Assembly: GCA_026315105.1 (NCBI GenBank)
Contig: CM048750.1
Span: 166,932,549 to 166,996,548 of the forward strand
Origin: Locusta migratoria
Lineage: Eukaryota > Arthropoda > Insecta > Orthoptera > Acrididae
Direction: 5' to 3'
DNA length: 64,000 bases
The stretch's first letter is position 1. The number at the start of each line of letters is the position of its first letter. Positions 46,201 to 57,339 of the stretch are shown piece after piece. The notes beneath the pieces were generated by a model. The model was not told the origin of the DNA. It saw nothing but the letters and a program-made list of their open reading frames with translations, and made no database searches. Both the position numbers and the translations under genes were made by a program.

Positions 46201-46202
<2 letters not shown>

Positions 46203-46218
46203 ACTTGTCGGCAGTCTT

Positions 46219-46268
46219 GGGACTCACTCTGAAGATGGTCGGACGATACGCGGCAGAAATATTAGTAG
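46219..46268 (+). ncRNA. Hammerhead-like motif in Penelope-like element 1
   Basis: CTGAAGA (46229-46235), an extra T, a poorly paired helix II region, GAAA (46256-46259), then ATAT-T as in element 2. ACT before the core pairs with AGT after the predicted cleavage point. After excision of the LINE the motif is about 141 bases past the ORF stop, close to the 156 in element 2. Helix II damage makes activity doubtful. Confidence 0.5.
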
Positions 46269-46440
46269 AAGACATAGAATTTGCACGGCTGCACGCCCGA
46301 AACTTATTGGATTACTCCTTACGCCGTGAAAAGTTGAAAATGCGCAATATTCCTTTCATTTTCCGTGTCTTAGTTTTCAAAGAGCGTCCAACGATCGTTG
46401 CCGACATCAAAACACTACGACGACACTGCCGAAACTAAAA

Positions 46441-48715
46441 TTTTACCTACCAGCAGCTGTTGGAGAGCAATCGGCGGTCTCAGGTTGCAGGCAGTGGTCT
46501 GCAGGAGCTGTAAGTTTCGCAAGCTCAGAAGATTAACTTCCGCCGCCACTCGTGGTGCCCCAGTGTCGCAAACGAAGATGAACAGCCGGAGGCACGCACA
46601 ACGCGCTCTTCAGTGTCTCCTGCCGTAAACGTCTCACAGCAGACGACCACAGCGCCTGAACCGCGTCGTAAACACGCCGCACGTTAACCGCAGACCAGGC
46701 AGAAAATTACGGCATCGCCTCGTCAATCCGCTAGCTTCATGCAAGGAAACTGCGCGCAGGGGACAGTTTCTTCGCGAGACATACTTCCTGTTATCAGTGT
46801 ACAGGATGACCAGCCAGTCTAAAATAGTTTCGGGAAATAATTCAAATTTTTATTTCAAAGTTTTACAAGTGTTCTTCCACTGCGACATACGCCTTGATAA
46901 CGTGACCAAGGCTGTCCACCTTGCAGGACAGAGCCGGACAGAACCAGTATTGACTGCTGATTCTAAAATCACGCCACCCTTCTGGCGTCCGTGCTGAAAC
47001 TACTGACGTTTCCATGCTACCGTGGAGCCAATAGCAGACACCCACGTTTGATCACGTGTGCTACTGCAGCAGGACTCAGAGGTACGAGAATCAGTTCCTC
47101 GCTCTCTTCAGTTTTGAGTTCTTGTACAGAAGAGACGCACCCGAGAGGCCCAGCCTCGGTGCGGGGCGAGCGGCCGCATGCCGTCCGCTCCCGCCTAGCG
47201 GCTGTTCGGTATCAGCCACCAATTCTCTGAACCGTAACCATTACCATAACCTTCACCTTTCCCATTTTCTAATCCGTTTCGACTGGCATTCATTCATTTC
47301 ATCCGACCCCAGGGTGAGTCCCGCCATGTATCCCGTATTTCAGAATATACTAAATATTAACTTCAATTCTATCTTTTATTTGCCAGTCAGCCACCCTTTC
47401 CTAGGGCGCCCACAAGCCTTAACCGCTCCGCCTTCCATCCTGACAACGCTTCCAACCCATTTTATTTATGCAGCACTGGGATGGGTTGTATAATTTTCCA
47501 GTCATCCGTGGGATAAAGATCAAGTGCTGTACAATCAGGGCCGATCGAAAAGTTTCCGTTGGATGTGTTGCCGCAGGGTATATGCAACAAAGCTGATTCC
47601 GATGTGGGAATATAAGCAAGCAGGCAAGCGATTAGCAAGCTCGTCGTATCTTAGCGACGGAAAAAAGGAAAAAAAAATTGTACGGGTCTGTGAAGACGAC
47701 ATCGATTCTTATCCGATGTAGGGAGAATCCACCTGGGGATACTGGATATATTGATAATGGTTTCAACCTCGTCCGCCAACATAGCGTAGTAACACAGCTG
47801 CCAGATCGCCATCTGTATGTACCCTTTGATAGGGAATGTTTACAGCCATGAGCCGCAGTGTGATATCAACGTGTTAAGAAATCAGGCAACCTATCTCGGT
47901 GACGCGTTCGTGTTTCTATACCTGCCAACTTTCAAAAAACAGAAATACAGAAGATCCCAAATTGCAAAAATTTAATATGTGCCCGTGTCGTAAGGTCTTC
48001 AAATATAGCGAAAAAGGACTACATAGAAAGAGACTTCTTATAATCTTAACACATATCATCTTGGTTACTTTTTAAGATCGCAATGTTCGAACTCTGAAGT
48101 TTAGGTACTTACACAAATTACTTGCTGATGACTGTTAATTTGCTGTCATTTAACATTAGGTACAGTTCACACACTACACAAAAATGCGTTTTTCTGTAGG
48201 TCACAATATGAACGACAGTATCAAAACTACTGAACTAAACAGTTATATCACACGAACACACAAAAAAATATTACTGTTTCACATTTTCGAAATCGCATTA
48301 CACACGGAAATGAAGCAGAATGTGCATCCCTGAAAGACTGATGATATCTTTTCTTAGTTTAACTAATCATGAAAACACTAAATCGCCCAAAAATTTGATA
48401 CACAATTACACGAATACAAGAACCACAGCGAAAACTTCATAAAAGCAATCATAGCTCTCCCACTAACACAGAATCGAAGCACAATGTGTTAAGTGTGATT
48501 ATCGATAGAAATTCGGTCGGCTTTCGCCGGCGGAATTTCAAACACACAGCGTTGGTGACAAAGGCGCATCGATATCCTGCCGATAATACAGGGTGTCTCA
48601 CGAAAGACGCCTGCCAGGCGTCTGCGGATCGCGTGGCACGGCTCCTGGCCACCGCCACCGCATCCCCGGCCATGGCAGCGCCCGATTCACGGACTCTATT
48701 GTGCCGCGGACGCAT
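46441..48715. other. Unannotated sequence with CpG-rich patches
   Basis: No gene recognised. CpG-rich patches occur at 46480-46760, 47130-47215 and 48590-48715. A poly-pyrimidine-flanked cagggtgtctcacgaaagac at 48589 looks like the edge of a dispersed repeat. ORFs at 46991-47493 are frames through the GC-rich patch without motif. Confidence 0.4.
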
Positions 48716-48716
48716 A

Positions 48717-49345
48717 CACGGAGTTAAAGTCTAAAAAAATTGCCATCTTAGTAACCTAAGCTTAACTTTATTAACAGTGTCCCTCTATGGAAAGAGCGGC
48801 CTGACATCTCCTAAACACATTTGCGAACACTCGATGAATTTCGTCAGTCAAAATCTGGGAAATGACTAGTCGAAACGTTTTTCACGAAACAGTAAATTCT
48901 GACAGGTATGTGAACAATACCCTGCATCCATTTTTTCAAGAACTCTCACCCAACGAAAAGCTGTACAATTATTTCATGCATGACAATGCAAGACCATATA
49001 TTGCCAATGCTTTTATGGCAGCAATACGAAGTGATTTTGATGATAGGATAGTTGACTGGCCTCCTCGTTCTCCAGATCTACATCCCTGTGACTTTTATCT
49101 TTGGGGAATGTTAAAAAAGACAAGGTGTATGCAAGCAATCCCCATACACTCGGAGAGTTGGAAGACAGGATTCGACTAGTCATTTCCTAGATTTCGGAAG
49201 CCGAATTTCGTCGAGAGTTCGCAAATGTGTTCAAGAGATGTCAGCCCGCTCTTTCCATAGAGGGACATCATTTTGAACATCTACTGTAAATAAAAGTAAG
49301 CTTAGGTTACTCGGATGATAATATTTTTTAGACTTTAACTCAGTG
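48717..49345 (+). mobile_element. Internally deleted mariner-like element
   Basis: Ends of about 50 bp are inverted copies (gagttaaagtctaaaaaa ... gtaacctaagcttaactt at the left; complement at the right). TA precedes the left end and TG follows the right, consistent with a decayed TA duplication. At 629 bp it retains only the C-terminal half of the transposase. A second internal pair, ctctatggaaagagcggcct near 48783 and its complement ending near 49264, lies further in. Confidence 0.85.
48862..49179 (+). pseudogene. Mariner-type DDE transposase C-terminal fragment
   Basis: The frame shows NSDRYVNNTLHPFFQEL, YFMHDNARPYIANAFMAAIR with the second catalytic Asp, and VDWPPRSPDLHPCDFYLWGM with the third acidic residue. 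The DNA-binding and first catalytic regions are deleted. The family ending is readable in another frame after 49125 (AIPIHSESWKTGFD). Confidence 0.88.
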
Positions 49346-49394
49346 TGGATGTGCTGTTTCATTTGCAAAATGGTGATGTGAACATTCTCAGTCC

Positions 49395-49610
49395 AATAGA
49401 GGAGGTTCTGAACGTCCACGCATCACAGACGTCCACCAAGATCGTCGTACTGTAAGGACAACAGTGGCAGATGGTACAACTGCCGAAGCACAAATAAAAG
49501 AGTTTGTGAATCAAGAAGTGTCAACACGAACTGTTGCTGTTATAATCAGTGGGACTAGGGGCAAGCACACTGCTAAGGAATGGCGGACCGCGGTCTTCAG
49601 GTTATAAATG
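49395..49610 (+). pseudogene. Tc1-like transposase N-terminal fragment
   Basis: The plus strand gives RPRITDVHQDRRTVRTTVAD, then AEAQIKEFVNQEVSTRTVAV and EWRTAVFR. This matches the helix-turn-helix end of Tc1-like transposases and the start of the catalytic domain (EWRxVVFSDE), with an internal deletion after RTV. No terminal repeats found. Confidence 0.78.
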
Positions 49611-49649
49611 CACGCAAGTGATAGTAGACCGGACGAACGCTGTCATCTA

Positions 49650-50545
49650 CATATCTACATCAACATACATACTTTATAATCCACCAAAGGTGCGTGGAGG
49701 AAGGTACTCAATACCACCACTAGTTACTTGCTTTCTGTTCCACTCCCATACAGACGAGGTAAAAACAAATAGTTCTATGAATCCATATAAGCTCTAATAT
49801 CACTAATCTTATCCTTGCGGTTTTTACACGAAATGGAGGTTGGTGGCAGTATAATCCTTCTGCAGTCCGCCTCAAATTCCATTCCTCCAAATTTCTACAA
49901 CAGTGTTCCTCAAAGAGAACCTCGCCACCCCTCCAGCGACTCTCATTTGAGCTCCCTATGCATTTCGGTAACACTCGCACATTGATCGAATCTACCAGTT
50001 ACAAACCTCGCCGCCTGCCTTTGAACTGCCTCTGTACTCCTCTAAACCGATATGGTGGAAATCGCAAACACTTGAACAATATTCGAGACGGGATGGTACA
50101 AGCGTTTTACATGCGGTCTCCTTTACAGACGAACCACACCTTCAAATGTTTGCAGAGCTTATGGGACTTAACTACGGGGTCATCAGTCCCTAAACTAACA
50201 AACTACTTATGAACTAGCTAATACTTAGGGCGGCGCAAATATCCATGCCCGAGAGGGGATTCGAACCCCCGACCGTAGTGGCGGTGCAGAACGTGACTGG
50301 CGCGGCCGGTACCACACCTTCCCAAATTTCTCCCAATACTCGACCATCTGCCTTCCCCAGGACTGTCCTTACATGCTCGTTGCATTTCATATCGTAGCGT
50401 TACGCCGAAGTAGTAAATTGACGCTACTCTGTCAAGAAGTACACTACTAACGCTGTATTCGAATCCTACTACAGTCATTAAATGACGATACCCTCTTGTA
50501 TGCCACAGCATCATCAGCAAACAGCCGTAGAATGCAGGCCTAGGG
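49650..50545 (-). mobile_element. Jockey-type LINE relic, second copy
   Basis: Minus-strand nucleotide order matches the LINE at 53305-55155: the 3' end catctacatatctacatcaa, then ggtgcgtggaggaaggtact, tgatcgaatctaccagttac, gcggtctcctttacagacga, and tttcatatcgtagcgttacg. No long open frame. The SINE at 50143-50310 interrupts it. Confidence 0.85.
50143..50310 (-). mobile_element. tRNA-headed SINE with internal deletion
   Basis: A minus-strand copy missing about 25 bases of the tRNA-like 5' half (the A-box region), framed by accacacctt at 50133-50142 and 50311-50320. Inserted in a LINE. Confidence 0.94.
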
Positions 50546-50744
50546 TGCGACAAGCTACAACTGTCGTTCACCTTTGGTGTTCGTGAAGGGAACGTTGACC
50601 AGACCTCGACACGTGCATAATGTTGTATGAGCCGTCATTTTCTCGTTCTTGCAACAGCAATGTGATATGTTGTTCCAAAAGGATAATGCTCGGACACACA
50701 AAATGCGTGAAAGTCAACGTGCTCTGTAAGACGTGCAAGACTTC

Positions 50745-50936
50745 AAAAAATGTTTGTAAATCTTATGGGACTTAACTACGGGGTCATCAGTCCCTAAACT
50801 TACAAACTACTTATGAACTATTTACGAACTAGGACGGCACAAATATCCATGCCCGAGGGGGATTCTAGCCCCCGACCGTAGTGGCCGTGCAGACCGTGAC
50901 TGAAGCGCCTCAGTCCCCTCGGCCACCGCGGCCGGC
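50745..50936 (-). mobile_element. tRNA-headed SINE, head type A
   Basis: A full minus-strand copy with an exact 11-bp duplication tgcaagacttc at 50734-50744 and 50937-50947. The B box is mutated (ggctagaatcc). Confidence 0.96.
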
Positions 50937-51618
50937 TGCAAGACTTCCCTTCCAGCATGATATCCGGAATTGTAGTATTGGATGGGATAGCAACTGAACC
51001 ATCGACTCACAGCTCTTGCATAACTACATGAAGAGGTCGAGCAGATGGGAATAATGCATCCCAAGAATAAATTGCTATCTGTATGATCAAATGTGTGTCA
51101 GAATCAACGTTTGTATTGCCGCCTGTGGAGGTTATAACTCGTCGCCGCTTGAGCTATTGATTTGTAAATGTAACTACTTTATGAATTACAGGTGCACGTT
51201 TTCAACGATAAATCTTGTGTGAATTGGAAAACTCTAAAGCAGGGGTCGGCAACACGTCAATTGCGATCTACCGGTGGATCCCGTGAGTACTGAGGTGCAG
51301 TGAAAATATTGTTCAATAAAATTGACAAGTTTTTTTTTATAGTAGTGAAAACGCGCTTGTTAGACACAAGTTTATTTTATTTATTAACAATTGCGAAGAA
51401 TTGGTAGCAACATCTATCTTGAAGCTACAAAACTGTTATTCCCGCATTAGTTCAATTTGCCGCTCCCTGAGTGCCACTTGTTGCTATACTATTTCATTCA
51501 CCTTTGTGCTATGTGTAGTATTGGTTCGGTATGTGTCTGCAAAAGGCTGTCAGTTTCGTGGCTCGTACTGTTCAAGGAGGTTACAATATTAACTTCTTCG
51601 GTGCCGTTATGGTGATCA

Positions 51619-51819
51619 ATGAGTTTCTACTTTTTTGTGGTGTTGGTACGAACGGAATATTTCGCGACTAAGATCGCCACTTTGAGGGATGTCTTCAATG
51701 CCCGGTTTTCAGATTTTGAAAATATTTCTGTGATTTGGCCTAACAGTCAACAACGAATATATCTTCTTCCAATGAAAATGTTTTTGGCGTCGATAGAAAA
51801 GCTTTTGAACTTCAAATAA
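51619..51819 (+). pseudogene. hAT transposase scrap
   Basis: The frame contains TKIATLRDVFNARFSDFENI. It resembles the segment LxxEFxxRFxDF found in hAT transposases related to vertebrate ZBED/SCAND proteins. The rest is unreadable. Confidence 0.55.
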
Positions 51820-52151
51820 TATCATTAAAATGGTTGTTATCTCGAAAGTGTTGTAGAACCCAGAAACTGTAGGCTTGTAATTCCTCAAGAGAAATACCCT
51901 CTAATAGTTAATGTTGCAGTTAGAAAAAAGGTTTTGTTTGCTTCTACTTACCTGTAGGAAACATTGTTTTCAAATATGAGTTTCATTAAAAATAAAAACA
52001 GAACGAGGTTAACTGACGAACATTTGGTCTGTTGTATTTGAGTAAGTCTTACAAGTTATACACCAAATATGAAGGACAATGTTAATAGAATATCTACTTA
52101 AGTTTTGCATTAAATGTAAGATATTGCCGCGAGAAACCAAGTACACCGACA

Positions 52152-52224
52152 GCCGGCGTGGCGCTGGGGATAGCGTCACCGACTCCGGTGCTGAAGGTTG
52201 CCGGTTCAATCCCGCCCACCGGCA
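52152..52224 (+). other. tRNA-like sequence inside the hAT element
   Basis: A 73-base segment starts gccggcgtggcgctggggat and ends with B box ccggttcaatccc and caccggca. Acceptor ends pair at six of seven positions, and the D and T arms each form with at most one mismatch or wobble. The anticodon stem does not form properly, so it is a pseudo-tRNA or SINE head. Confidence 0.55.
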
Positions 52225-52490
52225 AAAATTTATTTCTTTATAATTAACAATTCCAGAATGTTCTACAGCTTTCATATGTTCACTTGTAGATTCTACTTGT
52301 TTCTTATGTTAACTATTCTTCTAATTTCTGGTACATTCTGTCTGTGTATAAATAGCAGAGCACTCTGCCCGAGCGGCAGTCAGTGCTGCGTGTATGTTGA
52401 GTTCGTAATAAACGTGCTTTCAGTATTAAGTGCTGTGTTTAGTTGCGTTCGAAGTCAATCCTGCTTCCATTGCAACGCGACAATATTATG
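52225..52490 (+). promoter_or_regulatory. TATA box and polyadenylation signal resembling a solo LTR
   Basis: A tataaata at 52347-52354 is followed by a GC-richer leader and aataaa at 52407-52412 some 55 bases later, as in an LTR. A gaatgttc word near 52256 resembles a heat-shock element. I could not define LTR ends or a duplication, so this is tentative. Confidence 0.35.
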
Positions 52491-52689
52491 AAATAAAAAT
52501 TTTATATTTTGAACATATAGTGACAACGTAAAACTTTAATTGCTAAATATGATTGTGCTTTATTACTGAAAAATTAAAAAATGTAGTAATTAAGGTGCTT
52601 TTCAAACATGTAGCTCACTTTGATACAGTAATATGAAATAGTTGATCGGGAAGTCTTACCGGTTGCCTACCCCTGCTCTAAGGGGTTTA

Positions 52690-53300
52690 CTAATTTTTAT
52701 TTCCGACTTAGTATTATGTTAGTTTCAGCTGTAGGAGGAAGGCAAAAGCAAATATTCGTGCCTATTTTTGTGCCTATATGGGCATTAGTAAGAGGATTTA
52801 GTGCATACTTTACTGGACTGGCACAAGGAGAACAGATGAAACGAAGGCGAATGACTTTGCAACAACCTGCGGCACGTTAGAAGAACTGCATTCGTTCTGG
52901 GATGTTCGCACAATCGGTAGAAAGCATCCTGCAAAAGGCTTATACCACTTTCTGTTCCCGGTTCGGTAAGCGGCACTGTCAGGTCGGTACATTTCAGCGC
53001 AAAGTACTCCTTCCGTTACGGAAACATTGCTTTGGAACGCCTAGCCACTGGCTTTGAGGTAAACGAGGCAAGCACGCGCTGTAGACCGGTGCTTGGGCGA
53101 CTATGGTAAGTTCTGGAAAGAAACGGCGGTCGACACAAAGGAACCCCCGAAATGCCGCCAGCCAGACGGACGGCGTCCAGTCTGACCGGACTGGCTTAGG
53201 TGGGAGCTGATCTTGACCATCAAGGCTGCCGCGGCATTCCGTCTGACCAGTTCGAGTTCTGCGTCCACGCCTATACCAAGTACCCAATCTAGGGTGTCCA
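52690..53300. other. Unannotated sequence, partly CpG-rich
   Basis: No gene recognised; ORFs at 52994-53301 are frames through a CpG-richer stretch. Confidence 0.4.
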
Positions 53301-53479
53301 TTCGCCCGTTTCTACATCTACATACATACTCCGCAATTCACGTAAAGTGCGTGGCGGAGGGTACACTGAACCACTACTTAGAATTTCCTTTCCTATTCCA
53401 CTCCCAACCAGAACGAGGGAAAAAAGAATGCTTATATGTCTCCGTACCAGTCCTAATTTCTCTTATCTTGTCTTTGTGA

Positions 53480-55155
53480 TCACCACGCGAAATGTAAGTA
53501 GGTGGCAGCTTCAAATTCCGGCCCTCTAAATTTCCTCAACAGAAATTCACGAAAAGAACGTCGTCTTTCCTCCAGCGATCTCCAATTGAGTTGCCGGAGC
53601 ATTTCCGTGACACTCGCGCATTGGTCGAACCTACCAGTAACAAACCTAGCTGCTCGCCTCTGAACTGCCTCTATGTCTTCCTTCAAACCGATCTGCTGCG
53701 GGTCCCAAATACTTTAGCAATACTCAAGACGTGGTCGTACAAGCGTTTTATACGCGGTCTCCTTTACAGGTGAAGCAGCTCTTCCAAAAATTCTCCCAAT
53801 AAACCGAAGTCGGCTGTCCGCCTTACTCACAACTGTCGTTACATGTTCGTTCCATTTCATATCGCTCTGCAGTGTTACGCCTAGATATTTGAACGACGCG
53901 ACAGCATCAAGAAGATCACCACTAATGCTGTATTCGAACATTATGGGATTGTTTTTCCTACTCATGCGCATCACCTTACATTTTTCTACATTGAGCCGCG
54001 GTGGAGTAGCCGAGCGGTCTAAAGCGTCTTGCTGCGGAGCACGCGATTGCTCGCCGTGGAGGTTCGAGTCCTCCCTGAGACATGGGTGTGTGTGTTGTCC
54101 TTAGGTTAGTTTACCTAGGTTTAAGCAGTTTGTAAGCTACGGGCTGATGACCACGCCGTTTGGTCCGTTAGAATTACAAACAAACAGTTTCTACATTGAG
54201 AGCTAGCTGCCATTCTTCGCACCAACTAGAAATTTTGTCTAAGTCATCCTGTATGCTATTACAGTCACTTAAAGACGACACACTCCCATACACCACAACA
54301 TCATCAGCAAACAGCCACAAATTACAACTTACTCTGTCCATCAGATCACTTATATAGACAGAAAATAATAGCGGTCCTAACACACTCCCCTGGGGCACGC
54401 CTGACGATACACTCGTCTCTGATCAACACTCGCCGTCGAGAACAACGTACTGCGTTCTATTACTTAGGAAGTCTTCCAGCCAGTCACAAATCTGTGAACC
54501 TATTCCATAAGCTCGTATCTTCGTTAGCAATCTGCAGTGTGGCACCGCTTCGAACGCCTTTTTGAAGTCGAGAAAAACACAATCCGCCTGTTGCCCTTCA
54601 TCCATGGCTCGCAAGATGTCATGTGAGAAAAGGGCAAGCTGAGTTTCACACGAACGATGTTTCCTAAACCCGTGCTGATTCATAGAAAGAAGCTTTTCCG
54701 TTTCAAGGAAATTTACTATATTCGAACTGAGAAAATGCTCCAAAATTCTACATGAAACTGATGTCAACGATATTGACCTGTAATTGTGTGGGTCAGTTCT
54801 CTTTCCTTTCTTATAAACGGGAGTCACATGCGCTTTTTTCCAATCAATAGGAACATTGCGCTGAATTAAAGATTCGCGATAAATGCAAGCTAAGTAGGGG
54901 GCCAATGCCGCAGAATAGTCTTTGTAAAACCGAACTGGTATTCCATCCGGACCAGCAGACATTTTCGTATTTAGCTCTCTCAGCTGCTTCTCTACACCGG
55001 AAATACCTATTGCTATGTCCCCCATTTCGGAATTAGTACGTTGATCAAATGATGGTACATTTGTGCGGTCCTCCTGCGTGAAAGATTTCTTAAAGGTTAA
55101 ATTTAGAACTTCAGCCTTCCGTTTGCTTTCTTTTACTGCCCCGGAATGATCAACG
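53480..55155 (-). pseudogene. Jockey-type reverse transcriptase ORF
   Basis: From 55140 down, the frame gives KESKRKAEVLNLTFKKSF, then KMSAGPDGIPVRFYKDYSAA, WKKAHVTPVYKKGKRTDPHN, YRSISLTSVSCRILEHFLSS, HGFRKHRSCETQLALF and CVFLDFKKAFEAVPHCRLLT. An in-frame TGA at 54423-54425 precedes GVPQGSVLGPLLFSVYISDL and LWLFADDVVVYG, the catalytic FADD box. The SINE falls in QLALNVE; the frame resumes beyond it with KNNPIMFEYSISGDLLDAVA, FKYLGVTLQSDMKWNEHV and KTLVRPRLEYC, then a TAA. The C terminus is EDIEAVQRRAARFVTGRFDQ and LNWRSLEERR. A late frameshift disrupts the end. Confidence 0.93.
53996..54187 (+). mobile_element. tRNA-headed SINE, head type B
   Basis: Exact 13-bp duplication tttctacattgag at 53983-53995 and 54188-54200, inside the LINE ORF. 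The body hairpin is CGGGC/GTCCG, where a G-T wobble keeps the pairing. The tail has caaacaaaca instead of caaacattt. Confidence 0.97.
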
Positions 55156-55533
55156 AGTGACTGTCCCGGGACAGTCCCGTTTTTTTCCATAATGTCCCGC
55201 TGTCCCGAAAGTTTTTATGGGGGCGCTCTAATGTCCCGTTTTTCGTGGTTCCGATTGGCTAAAGTATTTTATGCTATCAGATGTTTAATGTTCAATTACT
55301 TGTGCAAATATATACTCTAGGAAGAGCTGCCTGTACAGATCGTATTCATACTTTGTTTATTTTCTGTTACTCTCCACAATTAATTAAAAGTATAACGACT
55401 TAAAGCACTCTACTTACTAGTTACCTAGAAAGAATTCAGAGAGGACAATATAACAAGCAAAGCACTGCTGGTACTACTGTCAGTGCAAACGAAGTTGACA
55501 CTCTGCGCGGTAGCGGATGGAAGCAATCATAAA

Positions 55534-55703
55534 ATATTTGTAAAGCTTATGGGACTTAACTGCGGGGTTATCAGTCCCTAAACTTACAAACTAATTATGA
55601 ACTAACTGATACTAAAGACAGAGAGAGGATTCGAACCTCAGACGCGGGAGGCCACGCCATCCGCAACGTGGCGCTCCAGACCGCTCGGCTACTCCCGCGC
55701 GGG
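55534..55703 (-). mobile_element. tRNA-headed SINE, head type C
   Basis: A minus-strand copy with head complement cctcagacgcgggaggccac, framed by gcaatcataaa at 55523-55533 and 55704-55714. It lacks part of the body between the head and the tail. Confidence 0.95.
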
Positions 55704-56035
55704 GCAATCATAAAGTGCTTGATTTTCTCATTTAAGGCTCATCCCGTCAGTCACCCCTTCGAGTATCGAGTTAGTTCGACACATAGTATCGATTCATGTT
55801 AAGTTTTACTTTCGAATGATTGCGGTAAGTAGTCTGAATGCGTTGCAGTGGATACGTGAAAGTTGTAACTCTGTGCAGTCACTGTTTCTTCATGCGAAAA
55901 CTAAAATGTAATTTTAACAGCAATATAAAAAGTGAGTTTTCTCTTATCACTGGTAACGGAGAAACTGTAGATTGTACGTTGTGCGAATAAAAATTTGCAA
56001 TTGGGCATGGTGGAAGGCCTGACACTGTGAGTACT

Positions 56036-56115
56036 GTTCAAGGAGGTTACAACATTAACTTCTTTGGTTCCTTTATGGTGATCTATGAGTTTCTACTTTT
56101 GAATGGTGTGTGTTC
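56036..56115 (+). repeat. Segment shared with 51568-51650
   Basis: Both places read tactgttcaaggaggttaca, then ttaacttctt[t/c]ggt, ttatggtgatc and atgagtttctactttt. The two hAT relics otherwise differ, so this 80-base stretch is either a conserved part of both or an independent small repeat. Confidence 0.85.
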
Positions 56116-56119
56116 GGGC

Positions 56120-56320
56120 GCCGGCCGCGGTGGCCGAGGGGACTGAGGCGCTCCAGTCACGGTCTGCACGGCCACTACGGTCGGGGGTTCGAATCCACCC
56201 TCGGGCTTGGATATTTGTGCCGTCATTAGTATAAGGTAGTTCGTAAGTAGTTTGTAAGTTTAGGGACTGATGACCCCGTAGTTAAGTCCCATAAGCTTAA
56301 CAAACATTTGAACATTTTTT
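56120..56320 (+). mobile_element. tRNA-headed SINE, head type A
   Basis: A full copy with intact A box; the B box has one change (aatccaccc) after ggttcgaatcc. No clear duplication. Confidence 0.94.
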
Positions 56321-56587
56321 TTTGTTGAAGAAACATCGCATGAGTGTTCAAACGAAAAGCGCAAACAAAAGTGTGAGTGACTATTTCACAATGGTAAAAA
56401 CATCACTATGAAAAACATGATTCATTTTGATGGAGTTTTGTCTGGCAGTCCCTGGGTCAAATGCTGATGTGGAATGTGTGTGATCAGATGAAAGAAGAAA
56501 CAGAATCAAAGTTGAAACAGTGAAGGCCTTACTTATTCTGCACACACTTAAATATTGTATCATGTGCTGACTTTCATGACACAATGT

Positions 56588-56617
56588 AAAAAAGAAAAAA
56601 AAAAAAAAAAAAAAAAA
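56588..56617. repeat. A-rich homopolymer tract
   Basis: Nearly uninterrupted A, directly upstream of the SINE duplication at 56620. Confidence 0.95.
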
Positions 56618-56630
56618 CTTCTTGATAAAA

Positions 56631-56877
56631 CCGAGCGAGGTGGCGCAGTGGTAACACACTGGACTCGTGTTCGGAAGGATAGTGGTTCAAATCCCCCTCC
56701 GGCCATCCAGATTTAGGTTTTCCGTGATTTCACTCTAGGCAAATGCCGGGATGGTTCCTTTCAAAGGGCACGGCCGATTTCCTTCCCCCATCCTTACCCA
56801 AAACATCCGAGCGTGAGCTCCGTATCTAATGACCACGCTGTCGACGGGACGTTAAACACTAAGATTTCTTCCCTCCA
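56631..56877 (+). mobile_element. Second SINE family, complete copy
   Basis: Head ccgagcgaggtggcgcagtg with A box and B box ggttcaaatcc. The body follows with ccggccatccagatttaggt and ttccgtgatttcac, then gaccacgctgtcgacgggac and the end gttaaacactaag. Exact 11-bp duplication tcttgataaaa at 56620-56630 and 56878-56888. Confidence 0.96.
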
Positions 56878-57339
56878 TCTTGATAAAATACATAAAAGTG
56901 AGAAGTATTGTAACAGTGCAGCAGAAGAAATGTAAAGATTCATTTGAGATCATTTGAGTGTAGAATGAAAAGGTAAACGTCAGTGTCTATTAAATTTTGT
57001 TAATACAAATTGTGTCCCGTTTTTTCCCTTAATTGTCCCAGGTCATTTCCTGATTTTTTTTAAAAAATGTCCTCCTTTCTAATAAAAATGAAATGGACAC
57101 CCTAACCTAATCACTTTTAAAACATGAGTGTCACCGGTTTGCAGGTGTAATTAATAATCGTTGCAAGTTACGGAGAACACGTTTTCTTCTTCCAGCACCG
57201 AAACAATCAATACAGCATGGTAGCGTTGAAATAAATATGTTTGAAAAGACCAAATGGAGAATCGCTATGCCTGGGGGTCCTGGTCCTCGGTTCCTATTTG
57301 AGCTAGAAGCAAGGGGTGTACAGTTTTTGGTGTAGAAAT

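Larger units (their letters stand above)
44832..46202 (+). mobile_element. Jockey-type LINE insertion with long poly(A) tail
   Basis: A 1371-bp 5'-truncated insertion, from inside the reverse-transcriptase domain to a tract of 49 A (46152-46200). Exact 10-bp duplication acttgtcggc at 44822-44831 and 46203-46212. The uninterrupted A tract and lightly damaged frame indicate a recent event. It split the Penelope-like element between the TATA-like word and the ribozyme-like motif. Confidence 0.96.
43650..46440 (+). mobile_element. Penelope-like element 1, interrupted by a LINE
   Basis: A 5'-truncated element: the ORF (43658-44706) starts within the reverse transcriptase. A non-coding region with a TATA-like word at 44801 follows, then the LINE insertion at 44832-46202, then a hammerhead-like motif at 46229-46259. 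The right border is uncertain. Removing the LINE restores a layout matching element 2 at 37485-38280. Confidence 0.88.
51240..52675 (+). mobile_element. hAT-superfamily element, decayed
   Basis: Terminal repeats caggggtcggcaac at the left and gttgcctacccctg at the right are imperfect inverted copies. They are framed by an 8-bp duplication ctctaa[a/g]g at 51232-51239 and 52676-52683. The hAT-type end and 8-bp duplication are diagnostic. Only scraps of transposase remain (FNARFSDFENISVIWPN, near 51700). A tRNA-like sequence and a TATA-bearing segment lie in its right half. Confidence 0.93.
53305..55155 (-). mobile_element. Jockey-type LINE, best-preserved copy in the window
   Basis: The minus strand carries reverse transcriptase through C terminus and a 3' end at 53305-53330 with a tctaca-type terminal repeat. 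The SINE at 53996-54187 splits it. Its 5' end abuts the decayed hAT element near 55155. Confidence 0.92.
55892..56570 (+). pseudogene. hAT transposase remnant (BED finger and dimerisation domain)
   Basis: From ATG at 55892: MRKLKCNFNSNIKSEFSLIT, then ETVDCTLCE and FAIGHGGRPDT, a BED-like C-x2-C start. After a foreign 80-bp segment and a SINE the frame gives KKHRMSVQTKSANKSVSDYF. At 56446 VPGSNADVECV and then RRNRIKVETVKALLILHT match the hAT C-terminal dimerisation motif (GSNADVERxF ... LKVETVKAIL). The central catalytic part is deleted and stops are present. Confidence 0.8.
55155..57105 (+). mobile_element. Second hAT-like element with three nested SINEs
   Basis: Transposase scraps on the plus strand include a BED-type zinc-finger start and the hAT dimerisation domain. 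The right end is ggacaccctaa; the left end contains repeated gtcccg words (tgtcccgctgtcccgaaag), so the borders are approximate and no duplication was found. Nested SINEs lie at 55534-55703, 56120-56320 and 56631-56877. Confidence 0.7.
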